A program made the position numbers and the translations under genes. The notes below the pieces were generated by a model. The model did no database searches and had not been told where the DNA came from. It was given only the letters and a program-made list of their open reading frames with translations. Of a stretch of DNA of 24,718 nucleotides, positions 4,651 through 12,269 are shown piece after piece; the stretch's first letter is position 1; each line of letters begins with the position of its first letter. Source of the DNA: an uncultured Treponema sp. (GTDB taxonomy: Bacteria; Spirochaetota; Spirochaetia; Treponematales; Treponemataceae); the NCBI GenBank assembly GCA_937885235.1, contig CAKZZK010000282.1, positions 1-24,718 on the forward strand, written 5' to 3'.

Positions 4651-5874
4651 CTACGCGACACAGATAGCGGGCGCAACGCCGCCAGCACTACTGGCATCGC
4701 TGCTGGCGGTGGCATGACCATGGGCGTCGGAAGCGCAGAAAGAAGCGGTGTTCCCCTCGTACGGGGTCGCCTCCCACCACCACATGCGGTTCCCGTTGTG
4801 CCGCTTGACCTTGTACAGCGCGCTCTCGCGGTAGAGCGCGTACTGAGCCTGGAATCCGCCGCCCCAGTCTTTTTCGCTCCATACGCTCGCGCCCCATACC
4901 TCGTACTCCGTCGGCAGGAACACCGTGTCGTCGTTCCACACCCAGCCGCCCTTGGTCGAGATCAGGCGGCGGATTTTGTACAGGTAATCGCCGACGGCGG
5001 CGACAAGCCCCGTCTTGAACTTGTCGTTCAGCCAGCTGTACATCTCGCTCGCGGCATATCCGCCCGTGTTGGTGTCGCTCGCATTCATCCGCCGCGTCGT
5101 GACGCAGTTCCTGAACTGCATCACCACATGGTTCTTCGCGTTCTCCGTGTCGCCAGCGTGCTTGTAGGTGTTGAAGCCCACAATCATAAGCCGCAGGTTC
5201 TTGTAGCCCGCGTTCCATGTGTATGTCGTGCCGTCCACCGTGAGGCTCGAAAGGTCGAGGTAATCTCCGAGACGAAGCCCGGAAAAATCCCCAGCCTCCA
5301 TCTTGTCGTGAAGGGCTTTCATGCACGCCTTTGCCTCTGCTTCCGTGGCGGGGGATTCGGAGTGCTCCGCGCGGATGCCGAGCACGTCAAGCAGGGAGCG
5401 GCATTTTTCCTCGTCCGTGAGCGCGGTGGCATGCACGGCTCCAACATTGTCGGCGAGGGCTGCGATGATTTCGTCCGTTTTTTCCTTCGTGTACGCGCCG
5501 ACCTGCCCGGCGGTCACGCCGTGCGGGTTCTCGTGGTCAGCCTCATGCTCGGCAAGCTGTGCGCCCGTCGTGCCGCCCGCCTTATAGTTCACGCCCTCTT
5601 CGAGCGTGTCGCCAGCCGCGATTGCCCTGGTCGCCGTGCAGAGCTTGTCCTCAATAAAAAACTGCTCGCCGGGCGCGTATGCGCTCGCGGCGGTCTCCCC
5701 GCTTTCGGTTTTTGCCGTGGCTGACTCAAGTTTCTTTCTGAGCCACTGCGTCCTGTTCGCGAGCTGCCTTCCCTGCACGTTGTCGATGCCGTCCGCGCCG
5801 CCCTGCAGCGGGTCGGTCGTCTCGTACTGGTAGATGCCGCTCTCCCATTTGGCTTCTTCTCTCAGGTTTGCCAT
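4651..5874 (-). CDS. Tail-fibre protein with DGR-variable C-type-lectin-like tip
   Basis: This encodes 407 residues. The N-terminal part (about 15-50) has the Tyr-Glu-Thr-Thr-Asp-Pro...Gly-Gly-x-Asp-Gly and Gln-Leu-Ala-Asn-Arg-Thr pattern of phage fibre proteins that attach to the baseplate. Residues 110-135 hold the fibre signature His-x-Asn-Pro-His-Gly-Val-Thr...Val-Gly-Ala-Tyr-Thr-Lys. From about 195 to the end lies a DUF6273/C-type-lectin-like domain with Leu-Pro-Thr-Glu-Tyr-Glu-Val-Trp-Gly, Trp-Trp-Trp-Glu and a final Gly-Val-Ala-Pro-Ala-Ile-Cys strand. Residues 376-403 are the variable repeat; the changeable positions are 381, 383-385, 387 and 389-393. This is the predicted receptor-binding tip whose surface the retroelement diversifies. 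The start has GGGAGG upstream. Confidence 0.9.
   Translation of the reverse strand: MANLREEAKWESGIYQYETTDPLQGGADGIDNVQGRQLANRTQWLRKKLESATAKTESGETAASAYAPGEQFFIEDKLCTATRAIAAGDTLEEGVNYKAGGTTGAQLAEHEADHENPHGVTAGQVGAYTKEKTDEIIAALADNVGAVHATALTDEEKCRSLLDVLGIRAEHSESPATEAEAKACMKALHDKMEAGDFSGLRLGDYLDLSSLTVDGTTYTWNAGYKNLRLMIVGFNTYKHAGDTENAKNHVVMQFRNCVTTRRMNASDTNTGGYAASEMYSWLNDKFKTGLVAAVGDYLYKIRRLISTKGGWVWNDDTVFLPTEYEVWGASVWSEKDWGGGFQAQYALYRESALYKVKRHNGNRMWWWEATPYEGNTASFCASDAHGHATASSDASSAGGVAPAICVA
4666..4750 (-). repeat. DGR variable repeat (VR)
   Basis: This is the copy of the template repeat inside the 3' end of the fibre gene. All ten template Asn codons are changed here: to Ala, Asp, Ala, His, His, Thr, Ala, Ser, Ser and Asp in order. 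One Gly codon has a silent A-to-T change. The last ~28 bases match the template exactly apart from the edge position, and contain GCCAG and CTGGC as a short inverted repeat around TAGTG. The repeat ends five codons before the stop. Confidence 0.96.
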
Positions 5875-5892
5875 ATCTCATTCCTCCCTAAC

Positions 5893-6336
5893 CTAAAAAA
5901 TCCAAGTCCAGTGTCCTTCGATGCTGATGTCATCTTCCTTGTGGATCGGTTTCGACCGGATCCTGCGGCACAGGAGCGTCCCGTCCGCAGAGAGCAGGCC
6001 GAACTCCATGATCGCCATGCCGTTGTTCTCCCCGGTGCCGAGCTCCCAGTTCGTCTGAACCTGCCCCATGCCGGGAAATTCAAATCCCGAGACATCCTTC
6101 GTGTACACATCTGCAAGTTCCGTGTCATCAGCCGTCGGTTCGGCGCCGTTCGTGCCGAACGCGATTTTAGCGATTGCCCTGCCTTTACCGTCCCCCGCAA
6201 ACAGGCGGGCTGCCTGGTTCCGGGCTCCATTCACAATGAGGTTGTGGTCGCGGTAGGCCTCTATCACCTTTCCGTTTTTCCTCACGGTGATTTCAAAAAC
6301 CCCCTGCATTTTAAATTCCTCTGAGAATTTCTGCAT
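5893..6336 (-). CDS. Tail fibre/baseplate-associated protein, β-rich
   Basis: This encodes 147 residues from the ATG at 6336 (GGAGG seven bases upstream). I recognise the general type, not a named family: Asn-Leu-Ile-Val-Asn-Gly at about 32-37, Phe-Gly-Thr-Asn-Gly at 60-64, Glu-Phe-Gly-Leu-Leu at 110-114 and a final Ile-Glu-Gly-x-Trp-Thr-Trp. It looks like a β-sandwich with alternating hydrophobic strands. Such proteins often lie between the gpI-like baseplate gene and the fibre gene, as here, and may link fibre to baseplate. That role is inferred from position. Confidence 0.6.
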   Translation of the reverse strand: MQKFSEEFKMQGVFEITVRKNGKVIEAYRDHNLIVNGARNQAARLFAGDGKGRAIAKIAFGTNGAEPTADDTELADVYTKDVSGFEFPGMGQVQTNWELGTGENNGMAIMEFGLLSADGTLLCRRIRSKPIHKEDDISIEGHWTWIF

Positions 6337-6357
6337 TTTTATTCCTCCTGCAGTTCC

Positions 6358-7617
6358 TTATATAGCGACAAGGACGCCGCTCTCCCGACGCACGGCGCCG
6401 TCCCTCTGGTACAGCCCGTCCCGGCGGTAGCGCCGCCTTATGCCGAAAGACATAAAGTCCTGTACGGACTGTTTTTGTGAAAACCCGAACCTCTTCTCCA
6501 CCCCATCTCTGGCGGCAGTACCGTTGCGCAGCATGGCGGAACGCCATTCCTCTGCTGCTGCGGCCTCCGCGCAGGATGCCGTATGCGTATCGGTGACGGC
6601 AGAGCTTGACCTGTACGCAGTACCGGCCCGTAAGAGCGAGCCGTCCCGCGCATAGTGATGGCAGATGTCGTCCATGCAGTCCATGACGGCAGCCTTGCCG
6701 TCCCTGTCAGACAGCGGAAACGTTTCGGATGCCGACATTCCGGCATCTCCAATGCAGAGCGCGTCCAGCATGGATTTATCCGTCCTGCCGTTCCGGCACT
6801 CGCTTCCGTCGCGGATCACCGCCCCCGTCCGCCGCACGTATGCCTGCCAGCTGTCTGCATAGCTCCTCGTGCAGCCGAGCCAGAGCAGGTCGCGCAGTCC
6901 TGAGTTCCGCAGCACGGGCGTGGCAATGGCCCCGTACGCGGCGACAGGTCCTTCCCCCTCCCTCCGGTACGTTCCGTCCCTCCAGAGCGCCCCGCTCCTC
7001 AGGAGCCTTTCGTACTGCATGCCGAGCACCGTCTTTCCGTCTCTCAGCACCCGCCCGTTCCTGTACGCCGCGTTCCGGGCAAAAAGTTCGCGGCTGTTCC
7101 GGCTCAGGCGCATCCTGTCCCCGGCGTCTGAAATCGGAAACTCTTCCGTCATGTTGAAAAGTTCCCTTGTGTCATATCCGATTCCAGCGCCCACTATCTG
7201 CCTGATGATGCGGTTGAAGTCCATCGTGTCGTTATAGCCGTCGTGCAGTATGCGGATCCCTGCAGGGTAGTTCGGCACGAGGTGCACCACCTCTGACGAG
7301 AAAAAGAACTTGACGAAGCGGATGATGTCCTCTACCGTACCGTCCGCCGTGTTAAGCATTGTCCGCAGTCTCAGGTATACTCTGTACGCATCATCGTCGT
7401 TTCCGTTCCTGTCTTCGCCTAGGAGCTTCCCGATGCGGTCAAGCTCCTCGCCGGATGCATTGTCAAGGTCGTACTGGTCCGCCATCCGGCGGATGTTGGC
7501 ATCAAGCTCTGCGAGCTGCCCGTCGTCATATTCCGCAAGCCGCAGCGTTTCCCCTTCCCGCAGCCACTCGGGAAAATATTTCGGCCGGTTGAACTGAGAA
7601 AAATCTATCGCCTCCAT
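6358..7617 (-). CDS. Baseplate gpI/DUF2612-like protein with RDG-repeat tail
   Basis: This encodes 419 residues from ATG 7617 (ATGA overlap with the J gene); a GTG codon just before it is also possible. Residues about 20-150 resemble the DUF2612/gpI-type baseplate component, with the helical Leu-Asp-x-Ile-Gly-x-Leu-Leu-Gly motif, Tyr-Arg-x-Tyr-Leu-Arg-Leu-Arg and Gly-Thr-Val-Glu-Asp-Ile. From about 184 to 412 the chain carries a dozen Arg-Asp-Gly or Arg-Asn-Gly motifs spaced by 5-8 residues, suggesting β-hairpin repeats that may form a shaft or fibre-docking surface. GpI-type proteins join the baseplate wedge to the fibre; position before the fibre genes agrees. Confidence 0.75.
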   Translation of the reverse strand: MEAIDFSQFNRPKYFPEWLREGETLRLAEYDDGQLAELDANIRRMADQYDLDNASGEELDRIGKLLGEDRNGNDDDAYRVYLRLRTMLNTADGTVEDIIRFVKFFFSSEVVHLVPNYPAGIRILHDGYNDTMDFNRIIRQIVGAGIGYDTRELFNMTEEFPISDAGDRMRLSRNSRELFARNAAYRNGRVLRDGKTVLGMQYERLLRSGALWRDGTYRREGEGPVAAYGAIATPVLRNSGLRDLLWLGCTRSYADSWQAYVRRTGAVIRDGSECRNGRTDKSMLDALCIGDAGMSASETFPLSDRDGKAAVMDCMDDICHHYARDGSLLRAGTAYRSSSAVTDTHTASCAEAAAAEEWRSAMLRNGTAARDGVEKRFGFSQKQSVQDFMSFGIRRRYRRDGLYQRDGAVRRESGVLVAI

Positions 7618-9065
7618 CACGATGCGACCTCCACGCTGATCCTGCCCGGGTCAAGCACCGCTATCTCGACTTCGCCGATCGCGATATTTTCCGCACGGAA
7701 CTCGCTGTCTTCAGGCGGCGTGTCAGGGTCGGATGTCGCGGCAACCCGTATGTCCGCGCGGGCTATGCCGGGTACCGCATATACAGGGATGTTGAGCCGC
7801 TGGAAGATGAGGTCCACGGCGACACCCAGATTGTCCGAGCCCCATTCGACAATGTTGGCCCTGACGGCTGCGGCGCCTTCGGCTGGAAAGACCTCCTCGT
7901 CATATAGTGACAGCGCAATCTTTATCCAGATATTCCTTACCACGGGACGCGAAAAGCCTATCTCCCAGGGAAAACCCTGGCTGTCCGGGATGGTCAGCAC
8001 GGTGTTGCCGTATGCCTGGATGCCGGCAGGGCCGTTCGCAAAAATCACTTCCGCTATTTCCTTCGCGTCGCCTCCGACCACGACGGTCTCGTAGCTCTTC
8101 GGCGGCCTGCCGTTTTTGACTGTCATGCCGCGGTTTGAATATGCGCGGGCAAACGTGACGCCAGACACCTTCGACACCGCGTTCTCGATTGCCGTTTCGG
8201 TGCAGGTAGCCTGATGCCCCCTCCGCGGGATGCGGGGGCGGAGCTCCGTATCGCTCTCTGCCTCCCGCCCTGTTGTCCCCGTTGTATAATTTATAACGGA
8301 ATCCACGCCGGACACATTGGATACCATGACCGTAAGTGTGCCGCTCGGGGCATAGATACGTCCCGGAACCCTTGCCGCAAACTCCGCAGGCGCACCGACA
8401 GACGTTATTTCCAGCGCTCCTGTCACGCCCGCCGAGAATGCGGTGGCTCCTGTTATCGAGAGGATTTTCAGCCCGTCATCACCGGAAGCTGACACAGAGA
8501 CCGTCTCGCTGAAAGCTTCGCTCGCGGCGACAACCTTATCCCGCAGGGTCTCCCTCGTGTCTCCTGCCTCCGCCTCTATGCTCAGCGTCATGCCGTTTAT
8601 TGCCAGCGAGCAGTCCGATATGTCGGAGACTTTTGCCTCGGCGCCAAGCAGGCATCCCCTCGACAGCGTAACGGCTTTTGAGAGCTCGAACACATCGTCC
8701 GTCGTAGACAGTTTCGTAAGCGTCCCTTTCTGTACCTCCGTGCCCTCTTTACCCCAGAGGCATGCGGTCACCTGCGTCTTCTTTGCGGCATCGCGCGTCA
8801 CGTTCACGAACGCCGCGAGCCTGTCCAAAAACACCCCGCCCGCGCTGTCGCGGTCGCCTGCCTCCCACAGCCCTTCAAGCTGCTCCCATAATGCCGCAAG
8901 TTTCGCGGCCTGGTTCCCGACATACGCCCCTGCCACGCTCTCGCCGGACAGGTCTACGTCTGCCCCAAATGCACGGCGGAATGCCTCCTCTTCCTCCGCG
9001 CGTATCACGGCAAGCGGCTTGGCCACGAATCCTGCCGCGGTAAGCCCGTACTGCGTTGTATTCAT
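7617..9065 (-). CDS. Baseplate J-like protein (wedge)
   Basis: This encodes 482 residues. The N-terminus (Gly-Leu-Thr...Gly-Phe-Val-Ala-Lys-Pro-Leu-Ala-Val-Ile) and the region Leu-Asp-Arg-Leu-Ala-Ala-Phe-Val-Asn-Val-Thr-Arg are typical of Baseplate_J/gp47-type wedge proteins. A Thr-Glu-Thr-Ala-Ile-Glu-Asn-Ala-Val segment at about 289-297 and the C-terminal Val-Glu-Ile-Ala-Val-Leu strand also fit. An inserted β-rich domain at about 145-222 resembles segments in two other virion proteins of this phage. The ATG overlaps the gp46-like stop and has GGAGG upstream. In related contractile tails it forms the wedge ring with gp25- and gpI-type partners, encoded on either side. Confidence 0.88.
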   Translation of the reverse strand: MNTTQYGLTAAGFVAKPLAVIRAEEEEAFRRAFGADVDLSGESVAGAYVGNQAAKLAALWEQLEGLWEAGDRDSAGGVFLDRLAAFVNVTRDAAKKTQVTACLWGKEGTEVQKGTLTKLSTTDDVFELSKAVTLSRGCLLGAEAKVSDISDCSLAINGMTLSIEAEAGDTRETLRDKVVAASEAFSETVSVSASGDDGLKILSITGATAFSAGVTGALEITSVGAPAEFAARVPGRIYAPSGTLTVMVSNVSGVDSVINYTTGTTGREAESDTELRPRIPRRGHQATCTETAIENAVSKVSGVTFARAYSNRGMTVKNGRPPKSYETVVVGGDAKEIAEVIFANGPAGIQAYGNTVLTIPDSQGFPWEIGFSRPVVRNIWIKIALSLYDEEVFPAEGAAAVRANIVEWGSDNLGVAVDLIFQRLNIPVYAVPGIARADIRVAATSDPDTPPEDSEFRAENIAIGEVEIAVLDPGRISVEVAS

Positions 9066-9442
9066 GCCATGCCTCCTACATCCAGCCCGTCCATCTCCAG
9101 CGTCTCCCCGTTGCCGCATCGGGCTGAGAAACTGACGGTGAAACGCCGTGTCTTCGCGTCAAGCTCGGTCTCAAACGCAAGCAGCTTCTTGATGCCCTTG
9201 ATGCCGGACACCTTCACCCGTATCGCGCTTTCCAGTATCGTCCGGTGCGCGTCCTTCTCCATGTCGCCTGACGGAATATAGGGCAGGCCGAGCTTCGTAT
9301 TCAGGTACCATTCCCCCTTGAACAGGGACAGGCTTGCCCTCACCTTCTGCTGCATATATTGCAGGAAGGTTGATGTCATCGTCATGCCCTTGCGCTTCCA
9401 GAGGAATTCATTCGTGCCGGGCACTAGCGCTATGTCTGTCAT
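9062..9442 (-). CDS. Gp46/gp25-like baseplate wedge protein
   Basis: This encodes 126 residues from ATG 9442, which overlaps the upstream stop (ATGA) and has AGGAGG in range. The start Met-Thr-Asp-Ile-Ala-Leu-Val matches Mu gp46-like proteins. The middle has Trp-Tyr-Leu-Asn-x-x-x-Gly-Leu-Pro-Tyr, the common wedge motif, and then a regularly spaced Glu-Ser-Ala-Ile-Arg-Val-Lys-Val-Ser-Gly segment. It should pair with the J-like protein in the wedge. A longer open frame upstream to 9727 is a shadow of the previous gene. Confidence 0.85.
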   Translation of the reverse strand: MTDIALVPGTNEFLWKRKGMTMTSTFLQYMQQKVRASLSLFKGEWYLNTKLGLPYIPSGDMEKDAHRTILESAIRVKVSGIKGIKKLLAFETELDAKTRRFTVSFSARCGNGETLEMDGLDVGGMA

Positions 9443-10029
9443 TCTATCCCTCCTTCCCCGGATCCTGCGGAGCCGTCTAATGTTACGGTCACGGTTCCCT
9501 GCCGCAGATACGAGTCCGCCGCAGCCGCCCAGCAGGATGCGAGGTATGCGTTGCCGCTCCCGTCCATTAGCCCGTTCATCGCCGAAAAGCAGGAAGATAG
9601 ATTTCCGCTGATTATCCCGCTGTCTCCGGAGAACTTTCCCCGGGCTCCATATCTGGCGCCGACGGGGCCGTCGCCGCTGGAGATGCTTCCGACCGACTCC
9701 TCCTCCACCGTGTCCGGCAGGGAGCACGCCCTGTCGATATCGGCGGCTATATGCGCGGCAAGATCATCGTTCTCATATTCCGCAACAAATGTCCGGTACA
9801 GGTCGTCGGCAAGGGGGCCGCTGTCTATCGTCATCTTCCCCGCGCCGTTGCCCTTGTAGCCGCCCGTCCCGCTGTCGGCGGTATAGGTCCTGCCGGTAAG
9901 GATGTATTCCTTTATTCTGGCGGCAATGTTGTCAGCCATATACCTGTCCCCGGTTCCGTCCATGATGCCGTCCATGGCGAGGAATATCGCCTCCAGATTG
10001 CCCCTTAATGCCTGTACGTCCAGCGCCAT
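9439..10029 (-). CDS. Baseplate-region protein with internal duplication, function unknown
   Basis: This encodes 196 residues from ATG 10029 (ATGA overlap). I do not recognise the family. Two related blocks are visible: residues about 10-54 and 141-191, both with Gly-Asn-Leu...Phe-x-Ala-Met-(Asp/Asn)-Gly-(Ile/Leu)-Met-Asp-Gly-(Thr/Ser)-Gly-(Asp/Asn)-x-Tyr-(Met/Leu)-Ala. A linking Tyr-Lys-Gly...Asp-Ser-Gly block (58-80) also partly recurs at about 126-145. No membrane segment or signal is present. It sits between the spike and wedge genes, so it is probably a baseplate component, perhaps with pseudo-symmetric halves. Confidence 0.65.
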   Translation of the reverse strand: MALDVQALRGNLEAIFLAMDGIMDGTGDRYMADNIAARIKEYILTGRTYTADSGTGGYKGNGAGKMTIDSGPLADDLYRTFVAEYENDDLAAHIAADIDRACSLPDTVEEESVGSISSGDGPVGARYGARGKFSGDSGIISGNLSSCFSAMNGLMDGSGNAYLASCWAAAADSYLRQGTVTVTLDGSAGSGEGGIE

Positions 10030-10817
10030 CACTTGCCCGCCTTCATAACCTGCGACAGGTCGTCTTTATCCTGCCCCAGGTCGCTCTCGTTTCCCTTGAG
10101 CTTTGCCACGTCTCCGGGGCTGACCTTGTGTTTTGCCGGGCTGCCGCGGGTTTCCATCGAATATACATTTCTGACGCTCGACATCGCATCGTCAAGTATC
10201 TTGGACAGGACCGTGAATACATCCTTTTTGTCGTTTTTATAGCTCAACTTGTTTCCCCCGATGTCAAGCACTCCCTTATCTACGCATGCACGGACATGCT
10301 TGTCCTCAATCAGGACATCCACGCTGTCCTTGTATTTTGCCTCCATCCTGTCATCATCCATCACCACGGAGGATATAAAATCCCCGTCGGGCTTTGTCTT
10401 GTGGATGACGGACAGCCCTTCCTTCCCTCCCTCTATGAATTCTACCGGCTGGAGCCCGGGAATCGCCACGCAGTCCATAAGGCTGTACCTGCGCGGATCT
10501 GGTTCCTCTATGCCCGAGCCGCCGCTGTCCCGCCATGCGTCCGTTCCGCGCTCCATTATGACGCACAGCACCTCGTCATCCTTTTCCAGCGGATAGTGGA
10601 TGGTGTATTGCCTGGTGCCGGGGTAAAGGACGGGCACATCGGGTATCACTGGAAAATCCACGAACTTGTCCGACGGAAGCCTGCGCTTAATGCTCGGCTG
10701 TACGTCTGCACGCCGCGTCTTCGGGTCATATTTGACGACCACGCCGGGGAACGCCGTGTGCACGTTCGTCATTGAGTATTCAAAGCTCTCCCTCAGAAGC
10801 CGCGTCAGCTCGTCCAT
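10029..10817 (-). CDS. Gp138-like baseplate spike protein
   Basis: This encodes 262 residues. The N-terminal half (about 15-130) fits the Gp138 N-terminal OB-like domain: Thr-Ala-Phe-Pro-Gly-Val-Val-x-Lys-Tyr-Asp, Ala-Asp-Val-Gln-Pro, Phe-Pro-Val-Ile-Pro-Asp-Val-Pro-Val and Tyr-Pro-Leu-Glu-Lys-Asp-Asp-Glu-Val-Leu. The middle (140-205) has short alternating strands such as a triple-stranded β-helix needle would show, and the tail is charged. The protein probably forms the puncturing spike under the hub. AGGAG precedes the ATG. Confidence 0.82.
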   Translation of the reverse strand: MDELTRLLRESFEYSMTNVHTAFPGVVVKYDPKTRRADVQPSIKRRLPSDKFVDFPVIPDVPVLYPGTRQYTIHYPLEKDDEVLCVIMERGTDAWRDSGGSGIEEPDPRRYSLMDCVAIPGLQPVEFIEGGKEGLSVIHKTKPDGDFISSVVMDDDRMEAKYKDSVDVLIEDKHVRACVDKGVLDIGGNKLSYKNDKKDVFTVLSKILDDAMSSVRNVYSMETRGSPAKHKVSPGDVAKLKGNESDLGQDKDDLSQVMKAGK

Positions 10818-10820
10818 CCG

Positions 10821-11078
10821 TTACTCCTGCTCGTAAAGTTTCTGCTGGAGCAGGTAGCCCTCAACCTGCCATATCTTATCGAATGCCCGTGCGTATGCGA
10901 TTCTCTGCCCGATTTCCTTGTCAAAGTTCGCCTTGTCAACAACTGCGGAGTCTCCGCGCACGGAAAAGCCGTTCTGCAGGGTGATTTCGCATACAATGGA
11001 TTTTCCGCTGGGAAGCACCGTGTATGTGACTTCCTTTATTTTGCCCTCGATGATTTCCTTCGTTACCGTGTTCTGCAT
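10821..11078 (-). CDS. Gp49-like phage protein
   Basis: This encodes 85 residues from ATG 11078. An earlier in-frame ATG at 11084 touches the AGGAGG, so the second ATG, six bases from it, is the better start. The C-terminal motif Gly-x-Arg-Ile-Ala-Tyr-Ala-Arg-Ala...Lys-Ile-Trp-x-Val-Glu-Gly-Tyr-Leu-Leu-Gln is characteristic of the Gp49 family of small phage proteins, whose function is unknown. Lying between hub and spike genes, it may be a baseplate assembly factor. Confidence 0.75.
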   Translation of the reverse strand: MQNTVTKEIIEGKIKEVTYTVLPSGKSIVCEITLQNGFSVRGDSAVVDKANFDKEIGQRIAYARAFDKIWQVEGYLLQQKLYEQE

Positions 11079-11090
11079 TTTCATCCTCCT

Positions 11091-11927
11091 TTATACTGAC
11101 TCCGCCTCGATGTCAACGCGGAAGTCTCCGTCCATGTTGCTGCCCGTGCTGCGGGCGGTCTTTATGACAAGCCCGCCCTTGAACGTTGACGCTTCCACGC
11201 TCACCGATGCTCCGGGAACGAGCTGCGGGTTCAGCTTCGCGCCGAACGCCCACCTGTTCGGCGCGTCCGCGCCGATGTCGTCCGTGTCCGTCTTGTCACT
11301 GACCGGCTGAGGAAGAGAGAGCAGGGCTCCTCCCTCTTTCAGCGTCAGCCCCGTGTCCTCCGCAGCCGCGCCGGGCTGCATTATGTACAGGGTCTCATCC
11401 TGGACGGTATATATCAGTCCGTATCTGGCAAGGAGCTCCTCCAGTCCGTCTGTCCCCATGCCGATATAGCAGTATCCGTGCGCATACTGGCCGCCCGGTA
11501 TCAGGTCGGTGCCCTTGTATGGCAGTCCGACTGCGCCGAGCAGCGCCTGCGCGACCGTAAGAGCATCCGTTCCGGGCGCGTATGACAAGGATACTTGCCC
11601 TCCCATGACGGATGTCCGCCCGTCATACGCCTCTATGACTGTCACATAGTCATTGCCGACCCATTCCCGCCACCCGCGGAGGATGTCGCCGGAAAATATC
11701 GCCCCCGTCGACTCGTCCTTGTACCCCGCCCTCAGCAGGGCGTGCCCGTCTGCCTCCGTTATGGCGGCGGAGGTCTCTTTGGTGAGGTTGTAAATCCGTA
11801 TAAGGGCGCGGTTTTCTTCCGGCGCATAGCCCCGCTCGATGTCAAAGTCTATACGGAGGTCGCTGATCTTCACCGTGTCCCCGCCCTTTGTGCTTACATT
11901 CAGCTCGCAATTCCTCTGGAATGCCAT
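11091..11927 (-). CDS. Baseplate hub protein (gp27/gp44-like)
   Basis: This encodes 278 residues from ATG 11927, which overlaps the plug stop (ATGA) and has GGAGGG six bases upstream; a GTG three bases earlier is less likely. The N-terminal Ile-Asp-Phe-Asp-Ile-Glu-Arg...Asn-x-Ala-x-Ile-x-Ile-Tyr-Asn-Leu is the common first strand pair of phage hub proteins. Gly-Asp-Ile-Leu at about 79-82 and the late Leu-Asn-Pro-x-Leu-Val-Pro-Gly motif (residues about 230-240) also fit. The hub forms the channel between tube and spike. Neighbours (plug, spike, Dit-like) support this. Confidence 0.8.
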   Translation of the reverse strand: MAFQRNCELNVSTKGGDTVKISDLRIDFDIERGYAPEENRALIRIYNLTKETSAAITEADGHALLRAGYKDESTGAIFSGDILRGWREWVGNDYVTVIEAYDGRTSVMGGQVSLSYAPGTDALTVAQALLGAVGLPYKGTDLIPGGQYAHGYCYIGMGTDGLEELLARYGLIYTVQDETLYIMQPGAAAEDTGLTLKEGGALLSLPQPVSDKTDTDDIGADAPNRWAFGAKLNPQLVPGASVSVEASTFKGGLVIKTARSTGSNMDGDFRVDIEAESV

Positions 11928-12268
11928 CACTGCCCTCCGAAATCAAAATACCCGAGCAGGAAGCGTTCGCCGAAGCTGTTCCTGTCAAGCTCTGCCGTCA
12001 CAGGATCGTTCTGGCGGTCAATAACGATAAGTTTCCCCGCAGGCAGGCCGCCCACGCTCACCCTGTATTTCGCAAGCAGGTCTATGCCGGGAACGAGCCG
12101 TATTCCTCCCAGAAGGAGCGTGCCCGATGCATCAAGGACAGACATCGTCCATGTCCCAGTGCGCTCAATCCAGTTAAAATACAGCTCGTACAGGACTCCG
12201 CTGAGCGTTGTTCTTTGTGTCCAGCGCGGATATTCGTCCGCATGCGTCATTATGATAGCCGTCTCCAT
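11927..12268 (-). CDS. Baseplate plug protein
   Basis: This encodes 113 residues from ATG 12268, with GGGAGG eight bases upstream. A single β-rich domain has Trp-x-Gln-Arg-Thr-Thr-Leu-Ser-Gly-Val-Leu-Tyr-Glu-Leu, Phe-Asn-Trp-Ile-Glu-Arg...Trp-Thr-Met-Ser-Val, Gly-Ile-Arg-Leu-Val-Pro-Gly and Leu-Pro-Ala-Gly-Lys-Leu, the pattern of the phage baseplate plug family seen in simple contractile tails such as cyanophage Pam3. It is expected to close the tube at the hub. It lies between the Dit-like and hub genes. Confidence 0.8.
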   Translation of the reverse strand: METAIIMTHADEYPRWTQRTTLSGVLYELYFNWIERTGTWTMSVLDASGTLLLGGIRLVPGIDLLAKYRVSVGGLPAGKLIVIDRQNDPVTAELDRNSFGERFLLGYFDFGGQ

Positions 12269-12269
12269 A

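Noticed and set aside
4688..5326. Second minus-strand frame inside the fibre gene
   Set aside because: Arg/Gly/His-rich shadow composition with no ribosome site; the fibre frame carries the domain motifs.
3761..5724. Long plus-strand open frames over the DGR
   Set aside because: They run antisense through the template, accessory gene, promoter and fibre gene and have no ribosome site or family features.
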